A DNA stretch of 64,000 nucleotides from Medicago truncatula. Lineage: Eukaryota > Streptophyta > Magnoliopsida > Fabales > Fabaceae. Below the pieces are notes generated by a model, which was not told the origin of the DNA, ran no database searches, and saw only the letters and a program-made list of their open reading frames with translations. Both the position numbers and the translations under genes were made by a program. Shown here one piece after another: positions 11,731-23,119 of this stretch (positions are counted from its first letter, which is position 1; every line of letters starts with the position of its first letter). The stretch spans positions 31,346,494 through 31,410,493 of the forward strand of contig NC_053045.1 in NCBI RefSeq assembly GCF_003473485.1, read 5' to 3'.

Positions 11731-11947
11731 TGTTATAAATATTAATAGTGGATGTCCAAATAGCAAATGTGTTAGTGGGCCATACTACTAGTTTATTGGG
11801 CTTAGTTCATAAGTTACTCTACTTCCCTATAAATAGAACTCATTTGTAACATTGATAGACAGATCAGCGAATACGAATACTGTTCCTATTCTCTCTTCTT
11901 CTCCTTCTCTCTATTATTATCCTCTCAATTTACTTGTATTCATAACA
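11731..11947 (+). repeat. 3' LTR of copia element
   Basis: It is the same length as the 5' LTR and differs at 10 positions by direct comparison. It is preceded by the polypurine tract and followed by ACATG, the right-hand target duplication. Confidence 0.95.
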
Positions 11948-12180
11948 ACATGTTAATTATTAAGTCATTATTACATGAATCCAACGAAAAAAGAGTCCCG
12001 TAACAAACAATGAACAAAATAATTTCTTTTTTCCTTCTAAATAATAATTTCCTTTTAAAAAAATCGATAAAATGTAACGTATGAATTTCAATTAAATGGA
12101 TTTAAGCTGTATACATTAAACAACACATGTATGACTTCTATTTAATGAACAATTTCTAACCGTGGGAAAATGAGTTTGCG

Positions 12181-12991
12181 TTTGGCCCTACTTTTTTAAG
12201 GTCTAAAAGTTACTTTTAGAATAAAGTTGAAAATTGAAACTTTTAAATTAAAGTTAAAGTTGTTTGGTAATTATTGTTTTTTGCAACTTAATTAGTATTT
12301 TTAAGTTTTTTTTTTTTCTGATAAAAATTAGTATTTTTAAGTTGAAATTTGTTTGTTAAAATACTTTTTATAAATGTTTGAGATTTTATTACAAATTATC
12401 ATAAATGAAATAAAAGAATTTTCTTTATATAAAACTAAATTATGTAAAGACCTGATTATATAAAACATTGTTATAGAATAAATTGAAAGATTCTGTCCAA
12501 AAAAAAAATGAAAGAGTTTGGAAAATAATCCATTGTTAGAAACATAATTCATCATCTATTAAAAAAATACACAAGAACAGGTTAGATCAATTGAGGATCA
12601 TTTGTTTTTCTATTTGTATTAGTTTTTCTTTTCGTACTGCTTTGGTTATGATCCAATAAAATATGAGCAATTGCAAGGTACTAAAGAAAATGCAATGAAT
12701 ATATGCAATGAATAGGATCCAATAAAATAAAGTTTTAGCAAGTTTCCTTAAAAAAAATAGTGGGAATAATAAAATAAAATAAAAAATGGTTTATGTGGGA
12801 ATCGATGGGTGGGAGCCCAACAGTAGCTCCGAAAAAGTTATGCAAAAGTTCAATTTTATATCTTATTTTGGAAGTCACTTTTATTTGACTTCATTCTTTA
12901 AAAAAAGATACTTTTACTTTATTAAAATTATGTTTGGCCCTACTTCTCCTTAGAAGTAGAAGAGAAGTGGAAAATAAGGAGGGCCAAACAT
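12181..12991. mobile_element. Candidate non-autonomous DNA element with TTTGGCCCTAC ends
   Basis: The left end reads TTTGGCCCTACTTTTTTAAGG and the right end is its partial inverse, GGAGGGCCAAACATGC. A second copy of the left-end motif at 12930 forms a small palindrome with the right end, so the true unit may be only 12930-12991. No target duplication was found. The flanking 11953-12180 holds nothing recognisable. Confidence 0.35.
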
Positions 12992-13437
12992 GCTCTCAGA
13001 GAAACTTTTGCTATTCAATAAGCTGAGAAACTTTTGCTAAAAAAAAAGGCTTATTAGATTGTTTGGTCCCTTATTTAATTTCATGTTTTTATTTTGGTCC
13101 CACATTTAATAAAAATGGCATTTTGGTCCCTCACCTTTTCCTCCGTTTGCCAAATAAATCCCAACCGTTAAGTTTAATAAAAATGATGTTTATGGTGGAT
13201 CATCTTTAAGAGTGGTACACCATAGGTCCTATTAATTATTTTAATTTCGACCGTTTGATTTAAAAAAAAAAAAGAGAACCATTGAATTAAGCAGGTCTAT
13301 TTTATCTTACGATGTACCACCAACACCTAATTTTTTCTTTTCTTCATCTTCTATATTTTTCATCTTCATCAATCATATTCATACAAACATACTCAGAAAA
13401 ATAATGTGTAAAAAATAACCCAGAAAAATAAATTAAA

Positions 13438-13665
13438 GGCTTAATACATGCTTTGGTCCCTTAATTTATTTTTGAATTTCATTTTGGTCCCTTAACTTTA
13501 AACCGTCTCAATTTGGTCCCATAACTTTACCTCCGTTTACCTAAGTGTCCCTTCTGTTAAAAAAACTAACAGAAGGGACCACTTAGGTAAACGGAGGTAA
13601 AGTTATGGGACCAAACTGAGACGGTTTAAAGTTAAGGGACCAAAATGAAATTCAAAAATAAGTTA
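13438..13665. mobile_element. Foldback MITE copy 1 (right end truncated)
   Basis: An almost perfect palindrome: the left arm runs from GGCTTAATACATGC through repeated 'ggtccc' motifs to the CTTCTGTTA centre, and the right arm returns with AACAGAAGGGACCA. The final arm matching the left end is missing, so this copy is truncated. Confidence 0.8.
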
Positions 13666-13884
13666 ATATACCTTCCAATATATATATTTTTTTTTTACAT
13701 TTGACTCATTAGAAAAAAAGTGTTATAGTATAATATACCATTCGATTTTGAAGAAAGAAGTAGTGGTAATTTGAAGTTCGATTAATAGGTAGGAAAGTCT
13801 GATCAATAATTATTCTACTCAATAATTAAATTTAGATTCTTATTATATAGATTTTGGAATATATTTCTTTTGTATATGTTAATT

Positions 13885-13886
<2 letters not shown>

Positions 13887-13953
<67 letters not shown>
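13887..13953. repeat. (TTA)n microsatellite, about 22 units
   Basis: An uninterrupted ATT/TTA trinucleotide run of 67 bp lies between the two foldback MITEs. Confidence 0.98.
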
Positions 13954-13957
<4 letters not shown>

Positions 13958-14032
13958 TAAATTTTGTTTTTAATTGAAATTATTTTGATTTAGATTAAAA
14001 TTATTGGTATAGATATTAAAATTATTTTTATT

Positions 14033-14287
14033 AGGCTTAATACATGCTTTGGTCCCTCAACTTATTTTTGAATTTCATTTTGATCCCTTAACTTTAAACC
14101 GTCTAAATTTGGTCCCATAACTTTACCTCCGTTTACCTAAGTGGTCCATTCTGTTAGTTTTTTTAACAGAAGGGACGACTTAGGTAAACGGAGGTAAAGT
14201 TATGGGACCAAATTGAGACGGTTTAAAGTTAAGGGACCAAAATGAAATTCAAAAATAAGTTAAGGGACCAAAGCATGTATTAAACCT
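14033..14287. mobile_element. Foldback MITE copy 2 (complete)
   Basis: The same family as the copy at 13438 but with both ends: AGGCTTAATACATGC at the left and GCATGTATTAAACCT at the right. Almost the whole 255 bp pairs with itself. No convincing 9-bp duplication was seen. Confidence 0.82.
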
Positions 14288-15274
14288 AAATTAAAACAAG
14301 AAACCAGAAAAAAGAAAAATATCATCATCAACACTATAATCATCCTTTCTCTCTAAAAAAAAAAGTTGCCCAGAACAACATCAACAATGTATCGTTTAAA
14401 AACAAATCTAATTCTCTATTTTCCTCTTTGCATCAACAGAACAAGATCAACATCTATTTTCCTCTTTCCTTCTCTTCTCTTCCCAAACCCATAAACACAG
14501 ATCTATGCAGAACGAACTGGCAGCTGACAGTGATGGATCTGTGGTGGTTCAAGGTCGCACGCGGTGGGAACAATGGGTTTAACGGCGGCGATGGGTTGAA
14601 CGGCGGTGACATGAACGACGACGACATGAACGGCGGTGATGGTTTTTTAGCCGCGGTGACACTTTTTCCCCTTCCTGCTTCATGAATCACATGCTTTTCA
14701 TGTGGTTCTTGGATTATGTTTTTTTAGTTTGAGAACAGATGGAGATGATGATGATGATGAGAATGGATGGATTTTGGTTTGATTTTGTGTTTGTTGATGT
14801 TGTACGAATTATTTGATATGAGAAGAGATTAATCTGAATTTGTTTGGATTTCTTGTTGTTTGTTGTTGAACCTGTGTTGATTGTTGTTGCTATGCTTTCC
14901 CCAAATTTTTCTTTGTTGTTGCTCGTTGGAGAAGAACATGAAAAGAAATTGGAATTTTTAATTTGGCATTATGGGTATTTTAGGTATTTCACTTATTTAC
15001 CATTATTTTATGAAGATCATGAATAAGAAGGTGAAGATCTAATGGTCCATTTTATGATAAATATATCGAATGGTTAAAATTAACAAAATTAATAAGGTCT
15101 ACAATAGACCACTTTTAAGGTTGATCCACCATAGATATTTAGAGTTAAAGTTAATACTTGGGATTTAATTGGCAAACGGAGAAAAAGATGACGGACCAAA
15201 ACGCCATTTTTATTAAATGTGGGACCAAAATGAAAATATGAAATTAAATAAGGGACCAAACGATCTAATAAGCC

Positions 15275-16892
15275 AAAGAAAAAAAGATGAGAAACTTTTG
15301 AAAAAAGTATATTATAGATAATAAAGATTTGAGAGATCATTGGAAGTTTTTCTAGAGTGTCACATAATCACAAAGCTTGTATGAGAATAACTCAATTTTC
15401 CTTTACAAAAATAGAAAGATAGATATGTTATTAAGTGTATCAATTTCACAAATAATAAGTCAATTTGTTGATCATCTCATCCAACAAATTAATTTTATAT
15501 TTGTATCTTTCCTTTTCTTCACTTTTGTTTTTTCAATTATTTTTCGCTCTCGATACACATAATCTTGAAAAACGATTTTTAAGTCTTCAGATAAATTCAA
15601 TATATGTAAAACTCATGACTATCATCAAATAATATATATTTAAGGGTGCATTTTCTAAAAGCAAAATTTTGTGTATAAAGAAACAATAATTAAACCTTTA
15701 AAAATTGAATGCAAATTTAGGAACACATTATGTTGGAAAAGTTTTTTGTGTTGTTCTTGTTGACAAATTATATTGGAGAAGTTTGATACTTTGATTTAAA
15801 ACTTTCATTTTTCAACTGGTATATGACCCACATCTTTATACGCGTGATTATATATATAAAAATCCAGGCTTGAATTCACTAGAAGTATGAGTGATGATAC
15901 ACGTACCATCCCATGTGGCAATATATCCTTTACACCCACATAAAATTCTGACATGTGGCAACCTGGACCCCACATAAATAGAAGATAAAGTGTGGTTGTG
16001 ACATGAACTTACAAAAATATCCCTAATACATAGGATGTACAATGGGATGTAGGAATAAAGAGTGTTCATGTAACATTTATACCCAAAGGTTCACACATGA
16101 AAAGCAATATTAGGTTTCAATTCAAAGTAGAAGTAACTAAATATCACATCATTGAATAATAATACACGGATTTACATAGCTAATGTCTTAATATTTTGGA
16201 TGAATGTATGATATCTTTATATCTTATGATATTTCTAATCCGTTGTTTCTCCTGTGACCCCGACTCTCCAACAACCTAATTCATTTTAAAAATGAATGAG
16301 ATAATAAAGGCTATTTTAATGCAATCAGATAAAGGTTGGCAAAGAAAAACCTCATATCGTGGTGCAATGGTGTCTTTCATTTTGCATTAATTCCCACCGG
16401 AGCTAGCTAGGTAAGAGTCTATGTGCAGTTGAATACATATACGTATTGAACTTATTTGTCATAATGTGCTGTCTTCACTCCGTTTGATTTCAATGAATGA
16501 ATATGAGTATTATCTATGCACATATATATAAGAGGAAAACAAAAATCACAAACAAGGAACCATGTTCATTTATTGGATCATGCATGAAAGGAGAGAAACA
16601 TTAATTAAGAAGGCAATGTTTGACACATCTACAAGGGATTTGAATTTGTAAATATTGACACCAACACACTGTACATGAATTAAATTATTTTTGTTCGTTG
16701 ACATGAAAGATTAAGTTAACCAGTAAAGTAAATTCGTGTACAATTATTTTACACATGTATCTAATAAATGTGTTTTTTTTTAAGGATGTATCTAATAATG
16801 TGTTATCACGTCAATTAATTATTATGAAAACATATATAGTTGTCATATTTATTAATTGATATACTAACACATCATTGAATTGAATGTATGTA
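15275..16892. other. Intergenic, no gene seen
   Basis: AT-rich DNA without coding signature. Short CCACAT/ATGTGG motifs occur near 15900-15980, but I assign no element. Confidence 0.5.
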
Positions 16893-16901
16893 TAAAATAA
16901 T

Positions 16902-17279
16902 GGTTTAAATGTGTCATTGGTCCCTGCACTTTCATCAGATTTTGGCATTGGTCCCTGCACTTTTTTTGTTTGACATTGGTCCCTGCACTTTGTAAAAATA
17001 TTGGTATTGATCCCTCTGTTAACTTTCTGTTAAAAAAAAAACAAAAAACCAACGGAGTGCCACGTGGCCCAATCATTTCACGCCACGTGGCACTAATATC
17101 AATATTTTTACAAAGTGCAGGACCAATACCAATAGTTTTGTGTTTTTTTAATAGAAAGTTAATAGAGGGATCAATACCAATATTTTTACAAAGTGCAGGG
17201 ACCAATTCCAAATAAAAAAAGTGTAGGGACTAATGCCAAAATCTGATGAAAGTGAAAGGACTAAAGACATATTTAAACC
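16902..17279. mobile_element. Mutator-like foldback MITE with 9-bp target duplication
   Basis: The ends GGTTTAAAT and ATTTAAACC are inverted, and internal 'ggtccctgcactt' arms pair with 'aagtgcagggacc' arms. The flanks carry a perfect 9-bp duplication, TAAAATAAT (16893-16901 and 17280-17288), which points to Mutator-type insertion. The loop holds two G-boxes within a 12-bp perfect inverted repeat. Confidence 0.88.
17056..17094. promoter_or_regulatory. Paired G-box motifs inside the MITE loop
   Basis: AGTGCCACGTGG (17056-17067) and its exact inverse CCACGTGGCACT (17083-17094) each contain CACGTG, the core bound by plant bZIP and bHLH factors. They lie 2 kb upstream of the NaKR-like gene. A regulatory effect is only inferred. 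Confidence 0.35.
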
Positions 17280-17288
17280 TAAAATAAT

Positions 17289-19110
17289 TATACATACAAA
17301 TCCTACTAATTAATTAGATTTGTTGATGTATTTATGCAGTAATCAATCCTCTAGAAAAACTGCTTTTACTAAATTCCTGCGGCTAAATTAAAAAATCTCC
17401 AACTTTTATCTTTGTTGAAACTTTTGCGTATTGCTCAACCGACCTTTTACCCATTATTCGTCCTCTCTCTCATCAAGCATTCCCCAAGTGTTTCAAGGTT
17501 CAAAGGGATAACTATTTTTATTTATAAAACAACGTCAACAACTTAAAAACATAGCGTGTACCATGAAAACTTTAGTCATGACTTCATTGTTCAAGTTTTC
17601 TTTTTCTTTTGAAATGTCAAACAAGTGAACCTATTGAATTTAATGAAATGTTGTTACACATCATCATGTTGTATATATGTCGTTTAGTTGTCTTCTTTTT
17701 TGTAAATTCCAAAATTTGATCTTAAACGTGTCTTCCCAAGTTTGTTGGTTGAAAATGAACCAAAACATGACTTGTTAATTTATAGTCTCATATCCACAGC
17801 GCACCCGGCCACAAATTTGCATCCAAAACATGAAAAGTAATAGGAATACAATTAACAAAATGAAATGTGGAGCCTAGTGTTTTGTGGAAAATATAGGCCT
17901 CTAAGAAAAACAATGATGCACCAATAATAGAAGTCGGTAGTCTTCCCTAAACTTTTGTTAATTCCACAACTAGTGGTAGTAATCATATCACAGCAAAGAC
18001 TAGCTAGCACACTTTCTAATTCCTAAACAACTAAAAAAACATAATAATGAGTAAAAAGTTATGCTAAAATATTCTTTTGCTCCTTCAAATTCATCTTTTA
18101 TTCGAAATTCATTTTAGTTTTTTATGTTTTAAGAAATTTTAACATAAGAAAATATACGGTGTATCACAAGTCTGATGTCTACACTTTAAAATCATGAATC
18201 ATAATTTTAATTAGAGATTTTTTGAAAAGATGACACTCATTTTAGTGAGTTTAGAAGAATATTTTGACATGTTACTAACTATGAAGGCAAGTGTGATATA
18301 TATTCCACGACTAGTTCAATCTAAGATAAATATAATTTTTTTTTTTTTTTATCAAGTGGTCAAGCGACTAGATTCACATACATTATATGTGAAAAAAAAT
18401 GATAAATCTGTGGTTCAAACCCCGACCCTGCACATAATATCTTTAGTAGGTACCAACTGAATTACATTTATGAGATTGATAAGTACAAATTTAAGATAGA
18501 TGAATTTGTATATGATTGGTGTTATTTTAGTATAAAAAGTGACATTGTACATCAACATCTATAAAAATACAACACTATGAAATTGTTAAAGAGAAAAAAA
18601 AAAGTAGTGTAAAAATACCATATAACAACAAGTATACAAGAATAACATTTTTATTCCTTAAAAAAAGTACAACATTTTAATTGTTCACATAACAATTTTT
18701 TTCATATAAAGTTGCCAAGATAAACAACTAAAATGAATATTCTAAAAAATCAAGGAGAAAATTGAATTTTGAGCAATATATACAAAGGATACAAATGATA
18801 CTTTAGGCAAAGAAATAAGGATCAAAGAGAAAATACAATTGCCATAAAAAAAAGAAGAGAAAATACAACTTTGAATATCGAGATTAATCCCAAATCTTCC
18901 AAGACATCATTACAGTGGGACCTAATAATGCATTATCTCTTCTTTTTCCCTCCCTCAATATTAGAAAGATCTTTCAATTACACTCCCTTTAGCCTTCATT
19001 ACATTCAGCTACTACTACTTAAAAAGCCATTGCTTCCAACAATAACTCATTCTCTCAATATCTACAAACCAAACAAATCAATCAACTTAACTTCAATTCA
19101 ACTTATATCC
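17289..19110. other. Upstream flank of NaKR-like gene, with one SINE-like fragment
   Basis: AT-rich with no gene seen. At about 18343-18450 a tRNA-like segment (AGTGGTCAAGCGACTAG as box A, GTGGTTCAAACCCC as box B) resembles a degenerate SINE. The last 240 bp before the ATG is open in frame with the gene but lacks the family's sequence, so I take it as leader. Confidence 0.4.
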
Positions 19111-20436
19111 ATGAAAGGAATGGACATGTTTTGTTCTTCTCCTTCTTCAACAGCAATAATACATAGTAGTATAGATCAACGTTCTATACTAAGAAGAAGT
19201 AGAACCACCAAAAACTATGATCATGAAAGAAGGAAAAATCAACTTCATCATGTTCCTTGTTCATCTCAATTACCTATCAATCCTATGCCTTACTTTGAGA
19301 AGCATAGAAAGAGTACAACAGATAAACAAAAACAAAGTAGTAGTACCGAGATACGTAGAAAAAGCTCCAGTCATGTTAATGACATGTCTTCGACAAGATA
19401 TCTCCTCGATGACGCGCCTGCGCCATTCATCGATTGGATATCTGAGTCCAGCAAAATGGTTTCTATGCATGATGTTAAAGACATGTCCTTGGATATGAAA
19501 AGAAAAAACGATTCTCATGCCCTAATTAGGACCTCTTCTTCACCTCTTGCTTCCAAGGACCAGGTTTTTGTTTTAGTTTTAATTATGTTTTATGTTTGTT
19601 ATTGTTTCTCAAAATAATGTGAAAAGTGAGAGTAAATTTTGTTTTTCTTTTATAATAGTAGTTCTACTTCTAATTAATTGCGGTATGCAACTGTAATTGT
19701 TGTCGCAATATAAAAGTTTTAGAGGTCTCCACAACGATATCACAATCGCAGTTGCAATAGTATTGGTTGTAGTTGCTCTTATTTTGTCGCAATATTAAAG
19801 TTTGCGGCATAACTTGATCATAATTCACAGTTGCATACTTCTTTCAATTCTTATTATGAAAAACAATTAACTTTTTAGGTTCATTGTATAATTGATGTAT
19901 TTAATTTATAATATAGATCAGATATATCAGTTATTCAACTAACCTAAAAAATGAATTCTTTCTTATAATAAGGACCGGAGAGATTACTTATATATAGTTT
20001 TAAATTACTTTGATTTTTGGTTACTTGTTGCAGTAATGATCTATCTTTATGAAACCTATAGGTTGTGGTACTAAGGGTGTCATTGCATTGCAAAGCTTGC
20101 GAAGGAAAAGTTAGAAAACATATCTCAAAAATGGAAGGTGAGTTCTTGTTATATTAAATCATGAATAGTTTTTCTTTCCTTGTATTAAGTGTATAAAAAT
20201 TTATGCTAAGCACAAATTATTTGGGTTAATAATGTTGTGTAGGAGTGAGATCATTCACCATAGAAATGGAGACAAAAAAAGTAACAATTATCGGAGACGT
20301 GACACCATTAGACGTATTGGCGAGTGTATCCAAGGTGAAGAGTGCACAACTATGGTCATCTACGATATCTTCATCCTCATCATCATTATCATCATCGTCA
20401 TCTTCTACTCTAGCATTTCCACGATTGACACAATGA
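19111..20436 (+). CDS. NaKR-like protein with C-terminal heavy-metal-associated domain (three exons)
   Basis: Exons are 19111-19563, 20062-20137 and 20243-20436, joined by GT-AG introns without frame loss, giving 240 residues. The start is set at MKGMDMFCSSPSSTAI because this is the conserved beginning of the SODIUM POTASSIUM ROOT DEFECTIVE (NaKR) family; in-frame sequence upstream is not family-like. The middle has PINPMPYFEK and RYLLDDAPAPFIDW, both family blocks. The C-terminal HMA fold reads VVVLRVSLHCKACEGKVRK, with the metal-binding CxxC, then KKVTIIGDVTPLDVLASVSK and QLW, ending in a serine-rich tail. No CaaX prenylation box is present. Arabidopsis NaKR1 acts in phloem and affects Na/K balance; that role is by analogy. 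Confidence 0.92.
19847..19985. mobile_element. Small inverted-repeat MITE in NaKR intron 1
   Basis: The ends CAATTCTTATTATGAAAAA and TTCTTTCTTATAATAAGGA are roughly inverted. Internal arms AACTTTTTAGGTTCATT and AACCTAAAAAATGAATT pair. It resembles the Stowaway-like fragment at 38114-38260. Confidence 0.45.
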
Positions 20437-20560
20437 GTTACTTATATAAGAAAATGTTTGATCAACAAAAGTTGATATATTTGGATCAATTTTAGATCAA
20501 ATATATCAACTTTTATTGACGGGATATTTTTTATTTATATAAACGTAGATTTCCCTCTCA
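20437..20560. repeat. Inverted repeat just after the NaKR stop codon
   Basis: TTGATCAACAAAAGTTGATATATTTGGATC-type sequence is followed by its inverse. It shares the core (ATCAACAAAAxTTGAT ... AACTTTTxTTGAC) with the 127-bp Stowaway-like element at 37170. It probably lies in the 3' UTR or terminator region. Confidence 0.5.
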
Positions 20561-21012
20561 AGTTCACTTTTGTTTGGTGCGCACCTTTAGGAATGTGTGT
20601 TATTGTATGATAAGAAGCAAAATGCTATTTGGTATGTAGAAATTGTCAAGAATGTGAGTACAAAAAAGTGGAAATGGATAATAACATGGTGGGGTCGTAA
20701 CTCTAAACCTCCCTTTCAGTTCCTCAACTTCATGACTTATCAATCTTAATGTATGTTATGTAAATGAATAGTACTATTTTAGGTTAGATGGGTCACCATT
20801 TAACTTGTAATGCAGGCTTTCTTTCCGTATTTAATTTACTGATGACTCCTCCTCATTGAAGTAGAAGTACTTACAAGTTTTTTTTTATTTTCATCATGTA
20901 ATATTATGAATTGGATTGTTTGATCAAGATTAGAGAGATCTATATTTCAGTGTGAATTTTGATTGATTTAAAAAAAAAAATCTAAATTATGAGTTTAAAT
21001 ATAAATTGTTTG

Positions 21013-21350
21013 TTAAAGAGTCTTATATCGGACAAAATATGACTGAACATGTGTTTATAAGTGAGTGTAATCCTCACATCACAAGCTGAATTTGTAGGGT
21101 TGAGTTAGGCCCAATCACGATTTCTAAGATGATATCAAAATCTCTCCAAGATACATTGGTCTATCTGCTATCCGTTTTCGCTATCGAGTCATCCACCAAT
21201 TATGTCCACAAACCAAACTCAATTGTTCTGGTTGTGAAGGGGTGTATTAAAGAGTCCCACATCAGACAAAATATAAGTGGGGGTAATTCTCACCTCACAA
21301 GCCGGTTTTGTGATGTTATGTTAGACATAACCACGATTTCTAAGACCGTT
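21013..21350 (+). repeat. Two direct copies of a 'gagtcccacat' dispersed repeat
   Basis: TTAAAGAGTCTTATATCGGAC (21013) and TTAAAGAGTCCCACATCAGAC (21246) each lead through 'caaaatat...cctcac...caagc' to 'ccacgatttctaaga'. The spacing is about 233 bp. A related inverted copy seems to occupy 24770-24960. The type is a common legume repeat, identity from memory. Confidence 0.5.
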
Positions 21351-21359
21351 CAAACTTGA

Positions 21360-23030
21360 TCGAACGACCACCTACACGATTTTGTGGCTGCACACACAAC
21401 CCAAATCTACCAGCCATTTCGAACATGAACAACAGGAGAAGAAGGAGTACATAATTATCAATACCTTGAAATTGATCATCACTTGAAATTAGCAATCATA
21501 TGGTTCTTCACTAAGCATGAGAACCTTAATTTAAAAATAAGTTGAGGAGACAATGTAATGCATGCGAGACTGACAGTGGTAGCAGGGAGCACTTAAGGAC
21601 AGGCTGGTTTGGGACGCATTCTTTTGCAGCAAACTTTTTCATTGTATTTTCTTTTTCACCTAATGATCAATGTTTGCTACTAAATGCTTGTGGGTCATAC
21701 CAAAGGGACCGATTTTTCCTGCACTCTTCACATTTAGTAGCATTTCAAACGGGTGATAAAACTTTGGTGCTTCAAATCAATTCAACCTCTCAACTAAAAC
21801 TCATTAACACTTTTGTAATATACATAGTTTTGTTTGATTTTTTATGTTAATATTGTACATTGTACATTCTTTACAGGTGAGGAATAACGATATCAGGTTT
21901 CCTTTATCTCCAAAAAAAATGATAGCAGGTTCACTTTATTGTTGCATTATCTAAGTCAAACTTGATGGTAGTGTCTTGAGTGCTAAGGCGAGTCTGAGAG
22001 ATCATCTATAAAGTGTCAAAATTAACCATACAAGTGAGTTGGACATCACATCTTAACCTAAATCTTAAGACATTGAGTTACGGGTCTTATAACTTATATA
22101 GTGTTCAACATCCATTTTTTCATCTAATATGAGACTTCTGCGTACACTTGTTACATAATAACCTCTCATCCATCCATTCATATGTGTACATGCTCCTCCT
22201 CAATTGGCCGCACTAAACATGACACATTGCCCTACCATTATTGTTAGGAAGACTTCCGGCATAATGAGTCATTCGGCGAACCAATGACTATGATATCACT
22301 GTAGGATCATCAGGGGAGCTCGAGAAACATCCACATTGGGTCAAGAATAACCATATAAATGAGTTGGACACTTCAACTTAACCCTACAAGTATCTACGCA
22401 ACAAAATAAAAATCTTCATTATACAAACATAGAAATTCAAATTTCATTGAAAATATCTCATAAAAAGGATAACAATGTTTGAAAGATGATGTACATGTTA
22501 GATATGTATCCATCATTTATTTATTTTAGGCTTAATAGCAGTTTTACCCCTTTAACTTTCTTAATTTGAGAGTTTGGGATGGTAATAAAAACATAATTAT
22601 TACACGAGAAGAACAGCCTCTTCATTGTACCAAAAAGATAAAAAGCCTCTTCATGCCTTTTGTGTGTACTCTTCATTTTGCTTTAATTTGGAAATCTACT
22701 CCTTCTGACCAATTTATGAGAAGAAAGGTAACCATGTGAAATCAACGAGAATTTTATGCAATTCTCTCTCTGTGATTGATTTATTTTAATTATTACTGGT
22801 CAGCTAGTATGTTTATCTCTAACTCTCTTACTTTTTATCTTCTACAACTTACATACACCAGCTTCAAAAATATTGATGTAAATTATCATTTCTTCTTAAA
22901 ATCATATGCCATTAGCCACTCCACTTTTGAAAGCTGATTTGGTGAGCAACAACTCCAATTGAAAATATAGTCCAACCTCAATGCAAAATAACCTGCCCCA
23001 TTCCAACTCCTTTACAATCTCAAAATCTCT
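21360..23030. other. Repeat-derived intergenic DNA
   Basis: No real gene is seen. A 102-codon plus-strand frame at 21542-21850 has no recognisable domain and lies in repeat-like sequence. Two segments near 22025 and 22355 share 'aaccatacaagtgagttggaca'-type sequence, again dispersed-repeat DNA. Confidence 0.45.
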
Positions 23031-23033
23031 CCT

Positions 23034-23048
23034 ATAAACTATATATAC
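23034..23048 (+). promoter_or_regulatory. TATA region of first dirigent gene
   Basis: TATAAACTATATATA lies about 75-85 bp upstream of the ATG at 23120, which is a normal plant promoter distance including a short leader. Confidence 0.55.
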
Positions 23049-23119
23049 AAATGTTGCTAGTACATCCTTACAAATATCACACCAATAATGAATCCCATCT
23101 AATCAAGACTAAAAATCAA

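Larger units (their letters stand above)
5605..11947 (+). mobile_element. Ty1/copia LTR retrotransposon, structurally complete but with decayed ORFs
   Basis: Two 217-bp LTRs (5605-5821 and 11731-11947) bound a 5.9-kb interior. The perfect 5-bp target duplication ACATG sits at 5600-5604 and 11948-11952. A polypurine tract (AAGGGGGAG) abuts the 3' LTR. Recognisable pol remnants in the order integrase, reverse transcriptase fit the copia layout: VFPILGGE near 9932-9955, a stretch resembling the YLYGSLDNEIYM motif near 10725, and DPEVPYLS near 11150. No frame is open for long. No tRNA-complementary TGG primer site abuts the 5' LTR; the junction reads CACGTTATTAATAT, recalling the CGTTATCAGCACGA junction I remember from some copia lineages. 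The LTRs differ at 10 of 217 positions (about 95% identity). The interior is dominated by short hairpins. Confidence 0.92.
13048..15274. mobile_element. Composite Mutator-like element with long terminal inverted repeats
   Basis: The ends GGCTTATTAGATTGTTTGG and CCAAACGATCTAATAAGCC begin inverted repeats of roughly 200 bp that carry 'ggtcccttatttaatttcat' and its inverse. The flanks are A-rich (AAAAAAAAA left, AAAGAAAAA right), compatible with a 9-bp duplication but not decisive. The interior holds two foldback MITEs, a (TTA)n microsatellite, and at 14430-15030 a GGN/GAY-rich stretch that is open in two frames for 78-85 codons but matches no family I know. This middle part may be captured host sequence. 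Confidence 0.6.

Noticed and set aside
18871-19110. In-frame 80-codon extension upstream of the NaKR-like start
   Set aside because: The family begins at MKGMDMFCSS; upstream residues are not conserved in type and look like translated leader.
21542-21850. 102-codon frame as a candidate gene
   Set aside because: No domain, no homologue recognised, and it lies among dispersed repeats; no supporting splice or promoter signal.
23051-23119. In-frame upstream ATG of the first dirigent gene
   Set aside because: It would put 23 hydrophilic residues in front of a good signal peptide, and it lies only a few bases after the TATA region.
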